Shown: piece by piece, positions 23,555-34,297 of the stretch
How positions within the stretch are numbered: position 1 is the first letter of the stretch
How the letters are laid out: every line of letters starts with the position of its first letter
Source of the DNA: Phyllostachys edulis
Lineage: Eukaryota > Streptophyta > Magnoliopsida > Poales > Poaceae
NCBI GenBank assembly: GCA_036346405.1
Contig: CM070548.1
Span: 60,014,611-60,078,610 of the forward strand
Length of the DNA stretch: 64,000 bases
Reading direction: 5' to 3'
Position numbers and translations under genes: made by a program
Notes under the pieces: model-generated
What the model was told of the DNA's origin: nothing
Databases searched by the model: none
The model's input: only the letters and a program-made list of their open reading frames with translations

Positions 23555-24963
23555 TTGAACATTCCCATGAAGGGAGATACCAGCATGGATGTGTGCGCAC
23601 ATATCGAAGCTAAAAAACTAAAGGGACTTGCCCCCATAATTGGAAGCAGCGGTGAGCAAGTAGAAGCATTAGAAGTATTAGAAGAATCATCCCATGAAGA
23701 AATAGCTATAAACCATGTGACCACGGGAGAATCTATGAATAGGACAACAGCCAATGTCGATATTTACTTTGCAAAGAAAATTGCCACAATCATCGATCTT
23801 GATCTAGAGCCTGCATCGCTTGCTGAATGTAAGAAAAGATCAGATTGGGAAGATTGGAAGAAGGCAATAAAAACTGAATTATTATCTCTGAATAAAAGAG
23901 ATGTGCTTGGACCTGTAAGCCGCACGCCTCCCTATGTGCACCCCGTAGGGCATAAGTGGGTATTTGTTCGAAAGAAAAATGAAAAGAAGCAAGGCTCGTT
24001 GCATAAGGTTTCACTCAACGTCTAGGAGATGATTATGAAGAAACCTATTCCCGGTCATGGGCGGAATTACCTTTTAGATATTTAATCTCAATGACAGTAA
24101 ACTCGAAATTAAAAGTGAAATTGATGGATGTGGTAACAACATACCTTTATAAAAATTTGGATTCAGACATTTATACGAAGATACCTGAATGTATCCCTGT
24201 CTCGAACCAAGCTAGAGTAAATGGAAATCTGTACAGCGTGAAACTCAGAGAGTCACTGTACGAAGTTAAGCAATCAGGCAGGATATGGTATAATTGCTTG
24301 AAACGACTTTCTATACAAGAAAGGCTACACGAACAATGAGAATTATCTCTGTGTATTTATATGACGATCCTAGGAAGGATTTTTGTATAATCTCAGTGTA
24401 TGAAGATGATCTGAACATCATTAGAACCCTGGAAGGTATTAAGAAAGCAAGCTCTTACCTGGAGTCGGAGTTCGAAATGAAAGATTTGGGTAAAACCAAA
24501 TATTGCCTAGGCTTGCAGTTTGAGTATGCCTCTAAAGGGATTTTAGTGCATCAGTCAACCTACACTCAGAACGTGTTAGAAATGTTTGATTTTGAAAAGG
24601 CATACCCTTCGAAAGTGACAATGGTCGGGAGATCTTTACAGCAAGACAAAGACCCATATAGACCTAGAAAAGAGGGGGAGGAAGTCCTGAGATCGAAATT
24701 CCCATAATTAAGTGCAATAGGAGCACTCATGTATTTAGCAAACTGTACTAGATTGGGCATTGCATTTGTCATAAACCTACTAGCAAGGTATAGTGGAGAA
24801 CCTACTGAAGGCATTGGCAGGGAATGAAGGACATCTTCCGATACCTCTAAGGAAGCAAAGAACTTGGTGCATTCTCTACGAAAGAACCAAGACGGCTATG
24901 CAATATGAGCGACTATGCAAATACCTAAACAGGTTTGTTCAAATATAATTAAATGTGTAGACT
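23555..24963 (+). pseudogene. Copia reverse transcriptase and start of RNase H (decayed)
   Basis: The RT domain begins near 23840 with WEDWKKAIKTELLSLNKR and PVGHKWVFVRKKNE; KLMDVVTTYLYKNLDSDIY is at 24115-24178; SVKLRESLYEVKQSGRIWYN at 24235-24293; IISVYEDDLNIIRTLEG at 24390-24440. The catalytic YVDD motif reads YEDD. KSEFEMKDLG-like residues and KYCLGLQFEYASKGILVHQS follow. A deletion of the conserved [11 protein letters not shown] segment occurs near 24010. RNase H starts near 24700 and is cut after TGLF at about 24945. It cannot encode active enzyme. Confidence 0.9.
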
Positions 24964-24968
24964 AGAAA

Positions 24969-27469
24969 TGTTAGGGACCCTCTGAAAAATATCATGAGTT
25001 ATAAAACTTGTTTGATAATTTTTAGAGGTAAAACAAATTCTTGAACAGCCTTCATGAAATTCCTGAGAAAAATGCATAGCATAATAACATCTGGAAATTT
25101 TATGTAAGGTTAATCATGATGTCAACAAGCTCCAGTTAAAATTTCATAAATTTTGGAGTTCAATTGCTATCTCAAATAATTCGCAAAGTCCCAAATTAAA
25201 AAACTAAATTTAAAATGGTGCATCGTCTTGGGCTAGCTGCGGCAAAGTCGGGTCCAACCCAACCCACTCGCTCATCGACCTCCTTCCCGCCTTGATGAGG
25301 TCGCACCGTTGGATTTACATCCAATCGCCACGATCTCCTCCGCGGTCAACACCGCAAGGTCCTCTCCCGCCTCATCTGGTCATTGCCCTTGGATCAAAAC
25401 CGATGGCCATGACCTCCCTTGTTATCAAACCTCAAAGACCTCCTTTGCACCTTGTCGAGGTCGTAGTCATGGATTCAATCCAAAGGCCACGACCTCCTAC
25501 TCAAACATTCACAAAGAGGTCCTCCACCCATCGAGGGATTGTGCCGTTGGATCAAAGATCTATGGCCATGACCTCCCTTCGCTATCAAACCACTCCGACC
25601 TCCTCTCCATTTGTTGAGGTCGTGGCAGCTGGATTTAAATCCAAAGGCCACGACCTCCGCCGCAAATCATCGCAGCCCAGACCTCCCGCTTCAATTGTTA
25701 GGCGCGTTGGATCAAATCCAACACCCACAACCTCCCAAAGGATATCCAAAAGACAAAACCTCCCCCATCTCATGTTGTGCACCGTTGATTAAGATCCACT
25801 GGCCACGACCTCCTCCTCGCCTTGTGCGATCGACTCCTCAAGACACATGAGGTCGTGAGCCCTTAGATCTAAATCTAAAGGCCATGACCTCTCTTGCGCT
25901 ATGCAGCAGCGCCTAAGTCCTCCCTATTCTGTTATGTGCCCTTGGATTTAAATCCAAAGGCCATGACCTCCACATCTTGGGTCAGAAGTGCCCAAACGCG
26001 TTGAGTCCCCAGAGGTCCGCACTGTTGATTTTAGATCCAACGCCTTTGACCTCCTATTCCCTTTCCTTTGCGCATCCGCAAGGAAATCGGAGGGCCACGA
26101 CCTCCCCGTCCAAGATCGTGTGGTGGGACCTCCTCCCGACCACTTAAAACATAATGGTTCAAAAATCACATCCGATGGTTAGGACCTCCCAAGTCTTATC
26201 CAACGGTCAAAATGATCTCCCATGTTCTTCTCCTTCCTCACACGCATGTCGTGCTCCCGGGCGAGGAGAAAAGGGCGGCTTTGTCACTTGTGTACCTTCA
26301 ACGACTCTTTCTTGACCCGCATTAAATGCTTGATCACCTTCCGCCTCCAGTTTGCTGAGACTGTCCCCATGTCACCCACGCCTTGTCCAAGCCCTCGATC
26401 GAGCCATGGGCTAAGCTCACCATGAGCTTAACCCACCATGTGCCCCGCTTATCCAAATTATAAAACCCCATTGGGTTCCTCCTTAGCTTCTTTGGCACAC
26501 TTCCAAGCTTTAGCTTGCACTGTCTTTGAGCTTTCTCCTCACTCGACCTCCCTTGGCGCCATTGTTGAAGCTTGGAGCCCTCGGTGGCACCATTGTTCCA
26601 AAGGGCTCCTCTTCAACTTCTTGCTCATTTTGTGCTCCCTTGCCTTCGGGTGTTGACCCTAACCTTGTTTAGGTTGACATTTTCAGAGGAGGCCTCATCG
26701 GAGCTAGAGCCGAGCATTGGCCGTGGAGCAACCCCATCTTCTCCAACTCCCGGCCCTCCTCCACGACCTCCTCAAGATCCTCTGGACCCCAGGTAATCCC
26801 CCGTAGTCCCTAGGCTTGGCACCCGCTTGAATGTCGCCATGAGCTCAAATCTTGTTCGCTTGTCTTTTGGCCGTGCTTGTCACCTTGGCCATCTCGCCTC
26901 GCCGGCGCTCAAAGCCGCGCCGCCGTCGAGTGGTCCCACTATGTGCGCAACACTATTGCGCACACAATGGTGCCCTTGATGTCGCCGGCAAGGTCTACAT
27001 CGCACGGCGAGGACCATTTCTTCGAGCTCGGGTTTTTGTCGGACGAACGGCAGCGTGCCAGTGTCACCTTCGGACAAAGATCCTTTTAAGACCTCACGAC
27101 TGGCGGAGGTGCGCGAGGTCGTGGCAGCCCGTCTGCAGATCAACGGTCACGACCTCCTCTGATCAGCGCGCATGATGATCCAAGAATATGGAAAGGCCAG
27201 CGAGATCTTGAGGTCATAGCCGTTGGATCCAAGATCAACGGCCACGACCTCTATCTCATGCCAAGTTATAAACCTAAAAATGTATGAACTTTAAAATTGC
27301 AAAAATTTTGTATCTAAAAATGCTATGTATTCCTATGTCCAAATGAGGTGAACTCAATTGTGTTATTCATCTCATGTGGAATTGCAATTTTATGAAAATC
27401 GTCTAAGCAAAGTCTTGTATCGACTTTGACGAACCACTCGAAAATCATAGCACTATCTGAGACCTCACA
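24969..27469. mobile_element. Solo LTR (2.5 kb) inserted in copia RNase H
   Basis: The segment begins TGTTAGGGACC and ends GACCTCACA, with flanking pentamers AGAAA (24964-24968) and AGAAT (27470-27474), 4 of 5 matching. The interrupted RNase H reading resumes directly after it at GAATGCTTG. There is no coding capacity. The AT-rich ends (for example 27270-27440 on the minus strand, with AAATTTTTGCAATTTT) look like a grass gypsy LTR. The middle carries a regularly spaced palindromic array (25290-26200). A single LTR without internal domains is the usual result of recombination between two LTRs. Orientation is uncertain. Confidence 0.75.
25290..26200. repeat. Array of palindromic GGATTTAAATCC / CCACGACCTCC units
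   Basis: About ten to twelve degenerate units, spaced about 80-90 bp apart, each with a self-complementary core such as TTGGATTTAAATCCAA and an outer arm CCACGACCTCC. In the best unit, near 25612-25659, GAGGTCGTGGC precedes the core and GCCACGACCTC follows it, so a long hairpin can form. Related solitary units occur near 27105-27150 and 27205-27252. Confidence 0.8.
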
Positions 27470-27474
27470 AGAAT

Positions 27475-28089
27475 GCTTGCTTAGTTAAACTATAGGATGA
27501 TTCACCACATCCGGTTTAGTCGTGTGGATTGAATCTGGCCATTGCCTGCAAATCCCACTATTATCTATGAAGATAATGCGTATATTAACTTCGGTTTGTT
27601 GCTTGTGTTGCACAAGTGCAGATGGGTTATATGAAGAGTCATCTCACAAAGCATATCAACCCCAAAGTCTTCTATGCTCATGAATTGTAAAAGATGGACA
27701 AAATTAGAGTACTGCATACTAAATTATGTGAGGATCTTGCAGATTTATTCATTAAGTCACCTCCAGCATCTAGCTTTGAAAGGTGCATACGTGGAATTAG
27801 TATGATGAAGACTTAGAGAAGTGCAGGATTCAGGGGGGAATCTTCACAAATTCATTATTGAAACTTTATCATGAAGATCGAGCACCCAAAGAGTAAATCC
27901 TGGAGATCAAATGAAATTGGGTGGATTGTACTGTTTTTCCCTTGACGAGTTTTCCTGAAGTTTCTCTGCTAAGGTTTTAACGAGGCAATTCGTGCAACGT
28001 AGCAGAATGTGTATCATGTACTCTTTTTCCAAAAATTTTCCACTGGGTTTTTAGGGAGTTTTGACGAGACATGAACATATAAGGATGGG
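27475..28089 (+). pseudogene. Copia RNase H, distal part, and 3' untranslated region
   Basis: After the solo LTR, RNase H continues through shifted frames, then KSHLTKHINPKVFYAHEL (27635-27690), LCEDLADLFIKSPPASSFE (27727-27780) and a final IRGISMMKT ending at a TAG near 27813. This is the standard C-terminus of copia pol. The remaining 270 bp up to the polypurine tract is non-coding. Confidence 0.85.
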
Positions 28090-28103
28090 TGCCCAAGGGG
28101 GAG
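28090..28103 (+). other. Polypurine tract of the copia element
   Basis: The purine-rich CAAGGGGGAG stretch lies immediately 5' of the 3' LTR (starting TGTTGGG at 28104), the required position for plus-strand DNA priming. Confidence 0.85.
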
Positions 28104-28256
28104 TGTTGGGAAACCATGGGTCTGGCCCAGCAACCGGCCTATAGGTGGGCGCCCCCATCCAAACTCTAGTAGGATCTCTAGCCTATAAATAGGGGTGTTA
28201 TTCATTGTAAAAGGTTGATCAATTGATGAAAGAATAAAGAGAAGCAAGAAGCCCCT
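28104..28256 (+). repeat. 3' LTR of the copia element, first part
   Basis: Aligns with 18688-18840 of the 5' LTR at roughly 90% identity; most differences are C/T or G/A. The LTR is interrupted after CCCCT (28252-28256), the target site of the 5.9-kb insertion, and resumes at 34173-34178. Confidence 0.9.
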
Positions 28257-28556
28257 TGTTGGACCCCAAATTTGGAACCTAGGTCCCACTATGTATGGTT
28301 GTGTCATTCCCTGGATCAGTAGCTGACACACACAGTTACATTGTTGGTTCAAATACATATCCTGAAATTGTTCAATTATTACATAATATTAAACAAAACA
28401 CAAATATACCTTACGGCTTTAGACTTGCGGAATGGCCGAACAGGCCAAATACCCTCAGAGAGTCAGCAGTGGAAGAAGTGCCAAAGCACAACGTGTGGAA
28501 TCCCTCACGATATGCCCACCGGCAATCGACTGTGGGCTCGCGACCTAGTTCTTGGC

Positions 28557-28735
28557 CTTCTTGTTCCTCGATCTTGATCAGAACTCATAACTATCCCTGT
28601 AGCCTTCTTGTTCCTTAGTCTTGATTAGCACTCTTTACTATCCATGTAGCCTTCTTGTTCCTTAGTCTTGATCAGCACTCTTTACTATCCATGTAGCCTT
28701 ATTGTTCCTTAGTCTTGATCAGCACTCATAATCAA
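28557..28735. repeat. Minisatellite, about 47-bp unit, nearly 4 copies
   Basis: The unit contains GCCTTCTTGTTCCTTAGTC followed by TTGATCAGCACTCTTTACTA and TCCATGT. The middle copies are nearly identical, suggesting recent amplification inside the 5.9-kb insertion. Confidence 0.9.
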
Positions 28736-28839
28736 CCCAAGGCAGGACTACGACCAGGTAATGGCCAGTGGTTGTGGCCGTGTTGTGCAGGAAACGCCGG
28801 TTCAAGTCTATGACCACACCTGGTTGTAGAAGGAGATCC

Positions 28840-29370
28840 AGAGGAGGTCCTGGGGTGGTCCCGGAGAGATCCTGGGGAGGTCTTGGAGAAGTCCTGAGAT
28901 GGTTCTAGAGTGATCCTAAGGAGGTCCCGAAGTGATCTTTGAAGAGGTCCTGGGGTGTTCCTTCTGCTGGTCATTGCTTCCTTCGTGTACTGGTCCTGGA
29001 GTGGTCCTGAGGAGGTCCTGGGAGGTCTTTTTGCGGGATCTTGGGAGGTCCTGTGGAAATCCTGGAGGTCAAGGGAAGTCCAAGGAGATCCTGAGGAGGT
29101 CCTAGAGACGTTCTAGAGGAGGTCCTCAGTGGTCTTGGAAAGGTTCCAAGGAGGTCCTAGAGAGTGATCCTGGAGAGGTTCTGAGGAGGTCCAGAGTGGT
29201 CTTGGAAAGGTTCCAAGGAGGTCCAAGAGAGTGATCCTGGAGAGGTTCCAAGGAGGTCCAGAGTGGTCTTGGAGAGGTTCCAAGGAGGTCCAAGAGGAGG
29301 TCCTGGAGATGTCCTGGAGGAGGTTCTAGAGACGTCCTGGGTGATTCTGAGGAGGTCCTGTAGGTTCTTT
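28840..29370. repeat. Degenerate GGAGGTCCTGG / GGTTCCAAGGAGGTCC array
   Basis: Short overlapping units (GAGGTCCTGGAG, GGTCTTGGAGAGGTTCCAAG) repeat irregularly for about 500 bp. A longer unit of about 67-70 bp can be seen between 29120 and 29290. The open frames through it are by-products of the repeat. Confidence 0.85.
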
Positions 29371-29382
29371 GGATGTCTTGGG

Positions 29383-29740
29383 ACATATGGCAGTGATCTT
29401 AGACCATATAGGGGTGGTTGTAAGTCATCTGGTAGTGGTCTTAGACCATATAGGGGTGGTCGTGAGACATCTGGTAGTGGTCTTAGACCATATAGGGGTG
29501 GTCATGAGACATCTGGTAGTAGTCTTAGACCAGATAGGGGTGGTCGTAAGACATCTGGTAGTGGTCTTAGACCGCATAGGGGTGGTTGTGAGACATCTGG
29601 TAGTGGTCTTAGACCGCATAGTTGAGACATCTGGCAGTGGTCTTAGACCATATAGGGATGGTCGTGAGACATCTGGCAGTGGTCTTAGACCGCATAGGGG
29701 TGGTCGTGAGACATCTGGTAGTGGTGGTAAACCGACCGAT
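29383..29740. repeat. 42-bp minisatellite, about 9 copies
   Basis: The unit is ACATCTGGTAGTGGTCTTAG followed by ACCATATAGGGGTGGTCGTG and AG. Because 42 is a multiple of three, several frames on both strands stay open and give repetitive pseudo-proteins. One copy, near 29594-29623, is truncated. Confidence 0.95.
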
Positions 29741-32700
29741 CGTGAACCTTGCTTAAGGTGATTAGTACTCGGTATGAATCAATGCAAGCCCATAATGTAT
29801 CACATATATGTATCAGGTCGTACGGCCAACCATTTTACAAAAGAGCCATGAGGGCAGAAATCTTACAAAAGCCAGAGTACAAAATAGAAGATGAGTACGG
29901 AAGCAACACAAATCGTAGCGGATCCATTCACTCTGCCCATAGGCAAGCAACTGGGGTCCCGACCTAAGCTTCGTCATCTTCATCACCATCCGGTTCAGCC
30001 TCCGACTAGTACTGGGAGGGGTCTTGATCGAGTGGGTCTAAAAAGATTATAATGGCAGAACCTAAGTACACAATCGTACTCGCGAGCTAACACACAATGC
30101 AAATCGTATAGATGCAGGGCTAGTCAAGGGGAGTCTTAGAGTTCTTTTATTTGCACAAAGCCAAGTTTGAAATAGATAAGTAGTAGGAAATCCTGAGACT
30201 TAGCATTTTTAACAATATGTTTTCATAAATGGGTTGTTGATTTTGTAAAGTACTAGTGGAGGTCCCACCTCCTATACCATTGAGTGGCTCCATCCACCCA
30301 ATGTTTGGGCTATCCCGTATTTACCACTGGTCCCCGACCAGGCTTTTCTCAAATCCCTGGGGTCCCACCCCATCCTTCCTTTCCATCACACATGGTTTTA
30401 TAAAAACGAAAACTATATCCAGCAAGTTCTTAGCACCGCTCTTGACCGTGAGCACGGCTATCTAGATAGTTTTCTTACTTTACAGAGTTTGCACACTTTA
30501 CCCACAAGAGGTAATCATCTTGATATATACACATGTTTCCTTAGACATGTGAATCAAGGGGAGATTACCACAATGCCTTTACATTGCTCAAACTCAACGC
30601 ACTCCATCCGCTACTCTAAGGTTTCCACCGCCCTGAGCACACTCCCGAGGCTCTCCGGGAGGCCCCCTCTTGTGCCAATGCGGTTCCTGTGGCTTCGTTC
30701 TCCCCCCGGCTATCTACTCGCAATCAACCCAACGTCAGACCTACGTCGAGGCGAGCAAATTAGTCAGCCAGGTCATACCCATTATGGACTTGTGGTTGCG
30801 CGGTTTTTACTTGAGAGGTCATCACCAGATTCAGTCCTTGACTGACTTGGGCGGTATATCCACATACCAATAAGCTCTCGTGCCCCTGGCACCAGCCACT
30901 CTTTCCAGCCGCCTAAGTCAAAAACAATTTTTAGGTTTTATTTGTTTTGGAAAATAACCATTTACTTCAACATACCAGCCAGGCTCCCAGCCTTACTGCC
31001 CAAATCATTTTCCAGAGTTTTTAAGGATTGTGGTCGGGCAACTTAATGCCCGCATGATAGTGTATCTAAGCAAGGCTAAGCATGACACTTAGATACAGAC
31101 TTATTAACTAGTATGTAATCCATTAAGTCTAGAGTGACAAAGGATAGTGTCCAAGTTCAAGGGTTGGAAATTTATACACAATTACTTTTAAGGCATTAAC
31201 TATGAACTAGACCAATTTAGCTTGATAAAATATATCAATGCAAGTTCTTAATTTAAAGCGACATAATTTGCAAAAGGTAGGTGCAATATGGTCAAAGTGT
31301 TGACTCGCCTTGGTCATTGTCCTGATAAAGCTCTACATCCTGATATTCGCCCTTCTCGATATCCTGGTAATAATCTCGCTCAACGTGCTGATAATCATCC
31401 TGTTCAATAGCCTGACCATCTTGATCTTGTTGGGATTGTGGTCCTATCACAGCGTTAGAGTCAAACTACGTAGACTACGATCAAACCCAAGAGCAACTGA
31501 AAATGACCAAATAAAACTCAATGAGTCCAACTTTATGCAAACAAATGAAACACTTCAAATGGGCACAAAACATACCTAACGACAACTCAACAATACGACC
31601 AGGCCATATCCTTAGATATGGCATGGAAGACTCCCTAGTCGACCAGGCCTACATGTCTGTAAGCCCCCTCGACTAGAGACTGGTCGTAGAAGAATTCATG
31701 ACCAGGTGGTGGTCGTAGAAAGGGTTACTACCACAGACTGATTGTGGAAGGACTTACGCTTGGGAGATAGATGTGGAAAAGCTTACGACCCTCTACCATA
31801 TGGATAAGGGGTATACTCACGAGAAGTGAAAGGATATTGCTAGAAATTTTAGATAAATGAATAGGAGGGGGATTATTGGATTCCTTAACAATGCTCATCT
31901 GGTGTTCATGAGGGTAACACTTCAGACGACATATAACTAACAGAAGTTGATGAATGGAATACTTTAGACGAAGTAAAACCAAAGAAGCTAATAGAGGAAG
32001 TACTTCAGACCAAAGCGAGTAAATCTAATAGGGAGTGAGAGAACATCCATAGGAACATTCTTCAATGTTTACCCAGATGGGAGAGATTACCTGGTGAGGT
32101 ACTACTCTCATATCTACTCTTGGATAACCAGGGTTCCTGTTGGAATCGGGTACATATGTGTAAAGGCCCATTCATTATTATATCCCAAAGAATGCAAATC
32201 CTTAGACCAAAAGTACTAGACCAGTGTGGTCGAAAGCTGAGACCAGTATGGTCAAATTAATCTGGTTGAAGCCATAGACCATTGTGGTCGAAGGCATAGA
32301 CCATTGAGGTCAAAGACTTAGTGGTCGGAGGATCCGTAGTAGGCGTAGTAGCTACAATGTCGTAGGGTCAGTGGTAGTCGTAGGATTATTGGTGGCCGTG
32401 GGGCCTACAATGTTGTAAAAGGATACGAATGGGAGGTCGTGGAAATACTGTAACTAGGGAGGTCGTTGTGGTCGTACCACCTACGACCAGGTGGTCGGAA
32501 CTCTCCGCGACCAGCCCAAACTCTTACGACTAGGATGTAGTCAATCCTCCCTCCCTCTGACCACGGCTGCTCGTAACCTTTCAACCAAAGACTGGATGAA
32601 CAAGATCTTGGGATGAATAGTGTCCAAGTGAACAGTACTCGTATGAACAGTACTCGACAAACAATGCTCTGATGAACAGTGGTCGGTGAACAGTGCTCGA

Positions 32701-32942
32701 GGCGGAAAAAAATACGTGATTGGTTTCGGGAGCAATTGCTCCACTTTTTGGTTTAACTGCTTTTCTCAACTCTCGACTTCTTACATCGATACAAGACTCT
32801 TATATAGGCTTGAGTACAAGGACTCAACACCAAACTTGGACACATTTTCTACGAGTATGTCTCGAACTCATCTACTAACTAACTTTGACTCAAAATAGGA
32901 TTGAATAAATCCAATACATGAAGGATTAATTCCAACAGTCGT

Positions 32943-33090
32943 GACCAAGAGGGTGGTCTTTGCAAAATGAGATGTCATGACCAAGGGGGTGGTCTTTGCA
33001 AAATAGGAGGTCATGACCAAGAGGGTGGTCTTTGTAAAATGGAAGGTCATGACCAAGGGGGTGGTCTTGATTACGAGGGTGGTCTTTTGC
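32943..33090. repeat. 36-bp minisatellite, about 4 copies
   Basis: The unit is GACCAAGAGGGTGGTCTTTG followed by CAAAATGAGATGTCAT, with small variations. Within each unit GACCA...TGGTC is self-complementary, so each copy can form a short hairpin. Confidence 0.9.
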
Positions 33091-33778
33091 AAAAAAAAAA
33101 AAGGGAGGTCCTGAGAGTGTTAAGTCGTGTGTAGTCGAATTAGAGAAGTATTTGACTACACAGCAGTGGTTGAAAGAACAAAGGCTTGACGGCTTTGACG
33201 CAATCAAATCGAACCAGAGCAAGAGCTAGAGGAAGACCTAGAGAAACCTTAGAGAAAGAAAACAGGTAGCTCAAACTAGGAGGAGTATGTCGACCATTAG
33301 GAACATACTGAAGACGAAGTGGTGGAGCAGCTAGCCGAGTGAACTATCACGGTGGTCCTCGACAATGAGTGAACTCTACGCTCGATGAGTGGCTTGAGGA
33401 AGGAAGGTAGTCTTGATCCTCAAAGTAGCTCCATTAAAGCCGGTAGATGATCTGAAGGAGGTCTTGGAATCTTCGGTCGGAGAGGAGGAAGAGCGGTGGC
33501 GATGGCGACTCAGGGGTGACAACAACAAAGGTGGCTATGTGATGATGCTTGGCGGAGGAAGGCGCGAGCCTAGTGAAGCTCAAGCTCACTGGGGAAAGGA
33601 AGAAAAAGTGGGCTTAACTCTTTGGAATGGCGAGAAAAAGAACGAGGGCTCGAGCAACTATGTATAGGCACTTTGGCCCGACAAGAAGATGTGGTTGGTC
33701 TTTGTTGATGGGGTGGGCGGCCTGAGGCGGTGAATGATGGCTTGGGTGATGACCATTAATGGTCGAATGATGTTTCCA

Positions 33779-33812
33779 ACACACACACACACACACACAG
33801 AGAGAGAGAGAA
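33779..33812. repeat. (AC)n(AG)n compound microsatellite
   Basis: About ten AC units followed by about six AG units, inside the 5.9-kb insertion near its right end. Confidence 0.95.
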
Positions 33813-34177
33813 GAATCAACTCTCGGTCCTATGACCAAATGGTTTGTCATGGCTGATCTTGATTCAGCTAGGAGCTGGTCGGGTCAGACCAGGACCAGAG
33901 AAAACAGTTCTTAGCCAAAGGGAAAGCAGGGAGAAAAGGAAGGCTAAAAGAAATAGGAACATGCAGAACAATAGAATTTTAGACTTGCTAAAACTCTGAC
34001 ATTTGCTTTAAGGAACTCTTATGTGATAATAAATAAAATTATAATAGCAGAAGAGAGAAAGGTACACAAGCAACTCTCCAAAAAATGCAAGCGAGAAGAA
34101 CAATATTAGCTATCACATAAAAAGTTTTAAAAATCCCACATTTTTGTATTTATAGATTTTTGGGCTATTACATCCCT

Positions 34178-34292
34178 ATATCTCTGTGTTTAATCTACTA
34201 TTCTTTTTTGTATTTTTATATTATTTTATAATTTTAAATTTGTCTACGAGGTAATCACTCGGACTGAACTCGTGAACAACGGTTGCTCGACA
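34178..34292 (+). repeat. 3' LTR of the copia element, second part (mutated)
   Basis: Aligns with the distal part of the 5' LTR (about 18841-18958) and ends CGACA. The stretch 34203-34240 has lost most of its C and G relative to the 5' copy through C-to-T and G-to-A changes, while the last 45 bp are well conserved. It is followed by AACAC (34293-34297), the right target-site duplication. Confidence 0.85.
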
Positions 34293-34297
34293 AACAC

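Larger units (their letters stand above)
28257..34172. mobile_element. 5.9-kb LTR-derived insertion splitting the copia 3' LTR
   Basis: It starts TGTTGGACCCC and ends GGGCTATTACA, so it has TG...CA ends, flanked by CCCCT (28252-28256) and TCCCT (34173-34177), 4 of 5 matching. The interrupted copia LTR reads on directly afterwards. No gag or pol motifs occur on either strand, and no internal long direct repeat was seen that would mark a pair of LTRs. The simplest reading is a very long solo LTR, or a non-autonomous LTR element. On the minus strand it would begin TGTAATAGCCC with a nearby TATAAATAC, a plausible LTR start. Several minisatellites and many GGTCGTGG-type motifs fill the interior. 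Confidence 0.7.
18688..34292 (+). mobile_element. Old copia LTR retrotransposon carrying three nested insertions
   Basis: Two related LTRs bound it: 18688-18958, and a second copy split by a later insertion (28104-28256 plus about 34178-34292). Both start TGTTGGGAAACC and end CAACA or CGACA. Flanking pentamers AATAC (18683-18687) and AACAC (34293-34297) match at 4 of 5. Inside, in order, are gag, protease, integrase, RT and RNase H in a decayed plus-strand frame, the copia order. Nested in it are a hAT MITE (21497-21788), a solo LTR (24969-27469) and a 5.9-kb LTR-derived unit (28257-34172). Without these three inserts the element is about 6.9 kb. LTR divergence of roughly 10% over the first 150 bp, mostly transitions, indicates an old insertion. 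Confidence 0.9.

Noticed and set aside
24936..24968. TGTTCAAATATAATT considered as the left end of the nested solo LTR
   Set aside because: No matching target duplication exists for that end; TGTTAGGGACC at 24969 pairs with AGAAA/AGAAT and leaves the RNase H reading consistent.
25290..26200. Regularly spaced palindromes considered as a CRISPR-like array
   Set aside because: The units are degenerate, the genome is a plant, there are no cas genes, and the array lies inside a retrotransposon LTR.
29263..29761. Repetitive open frames (about 120-130 codons)
   Set aside because: They are produced by the 42-bp minisatellite, whose unit length is a multiple of three.
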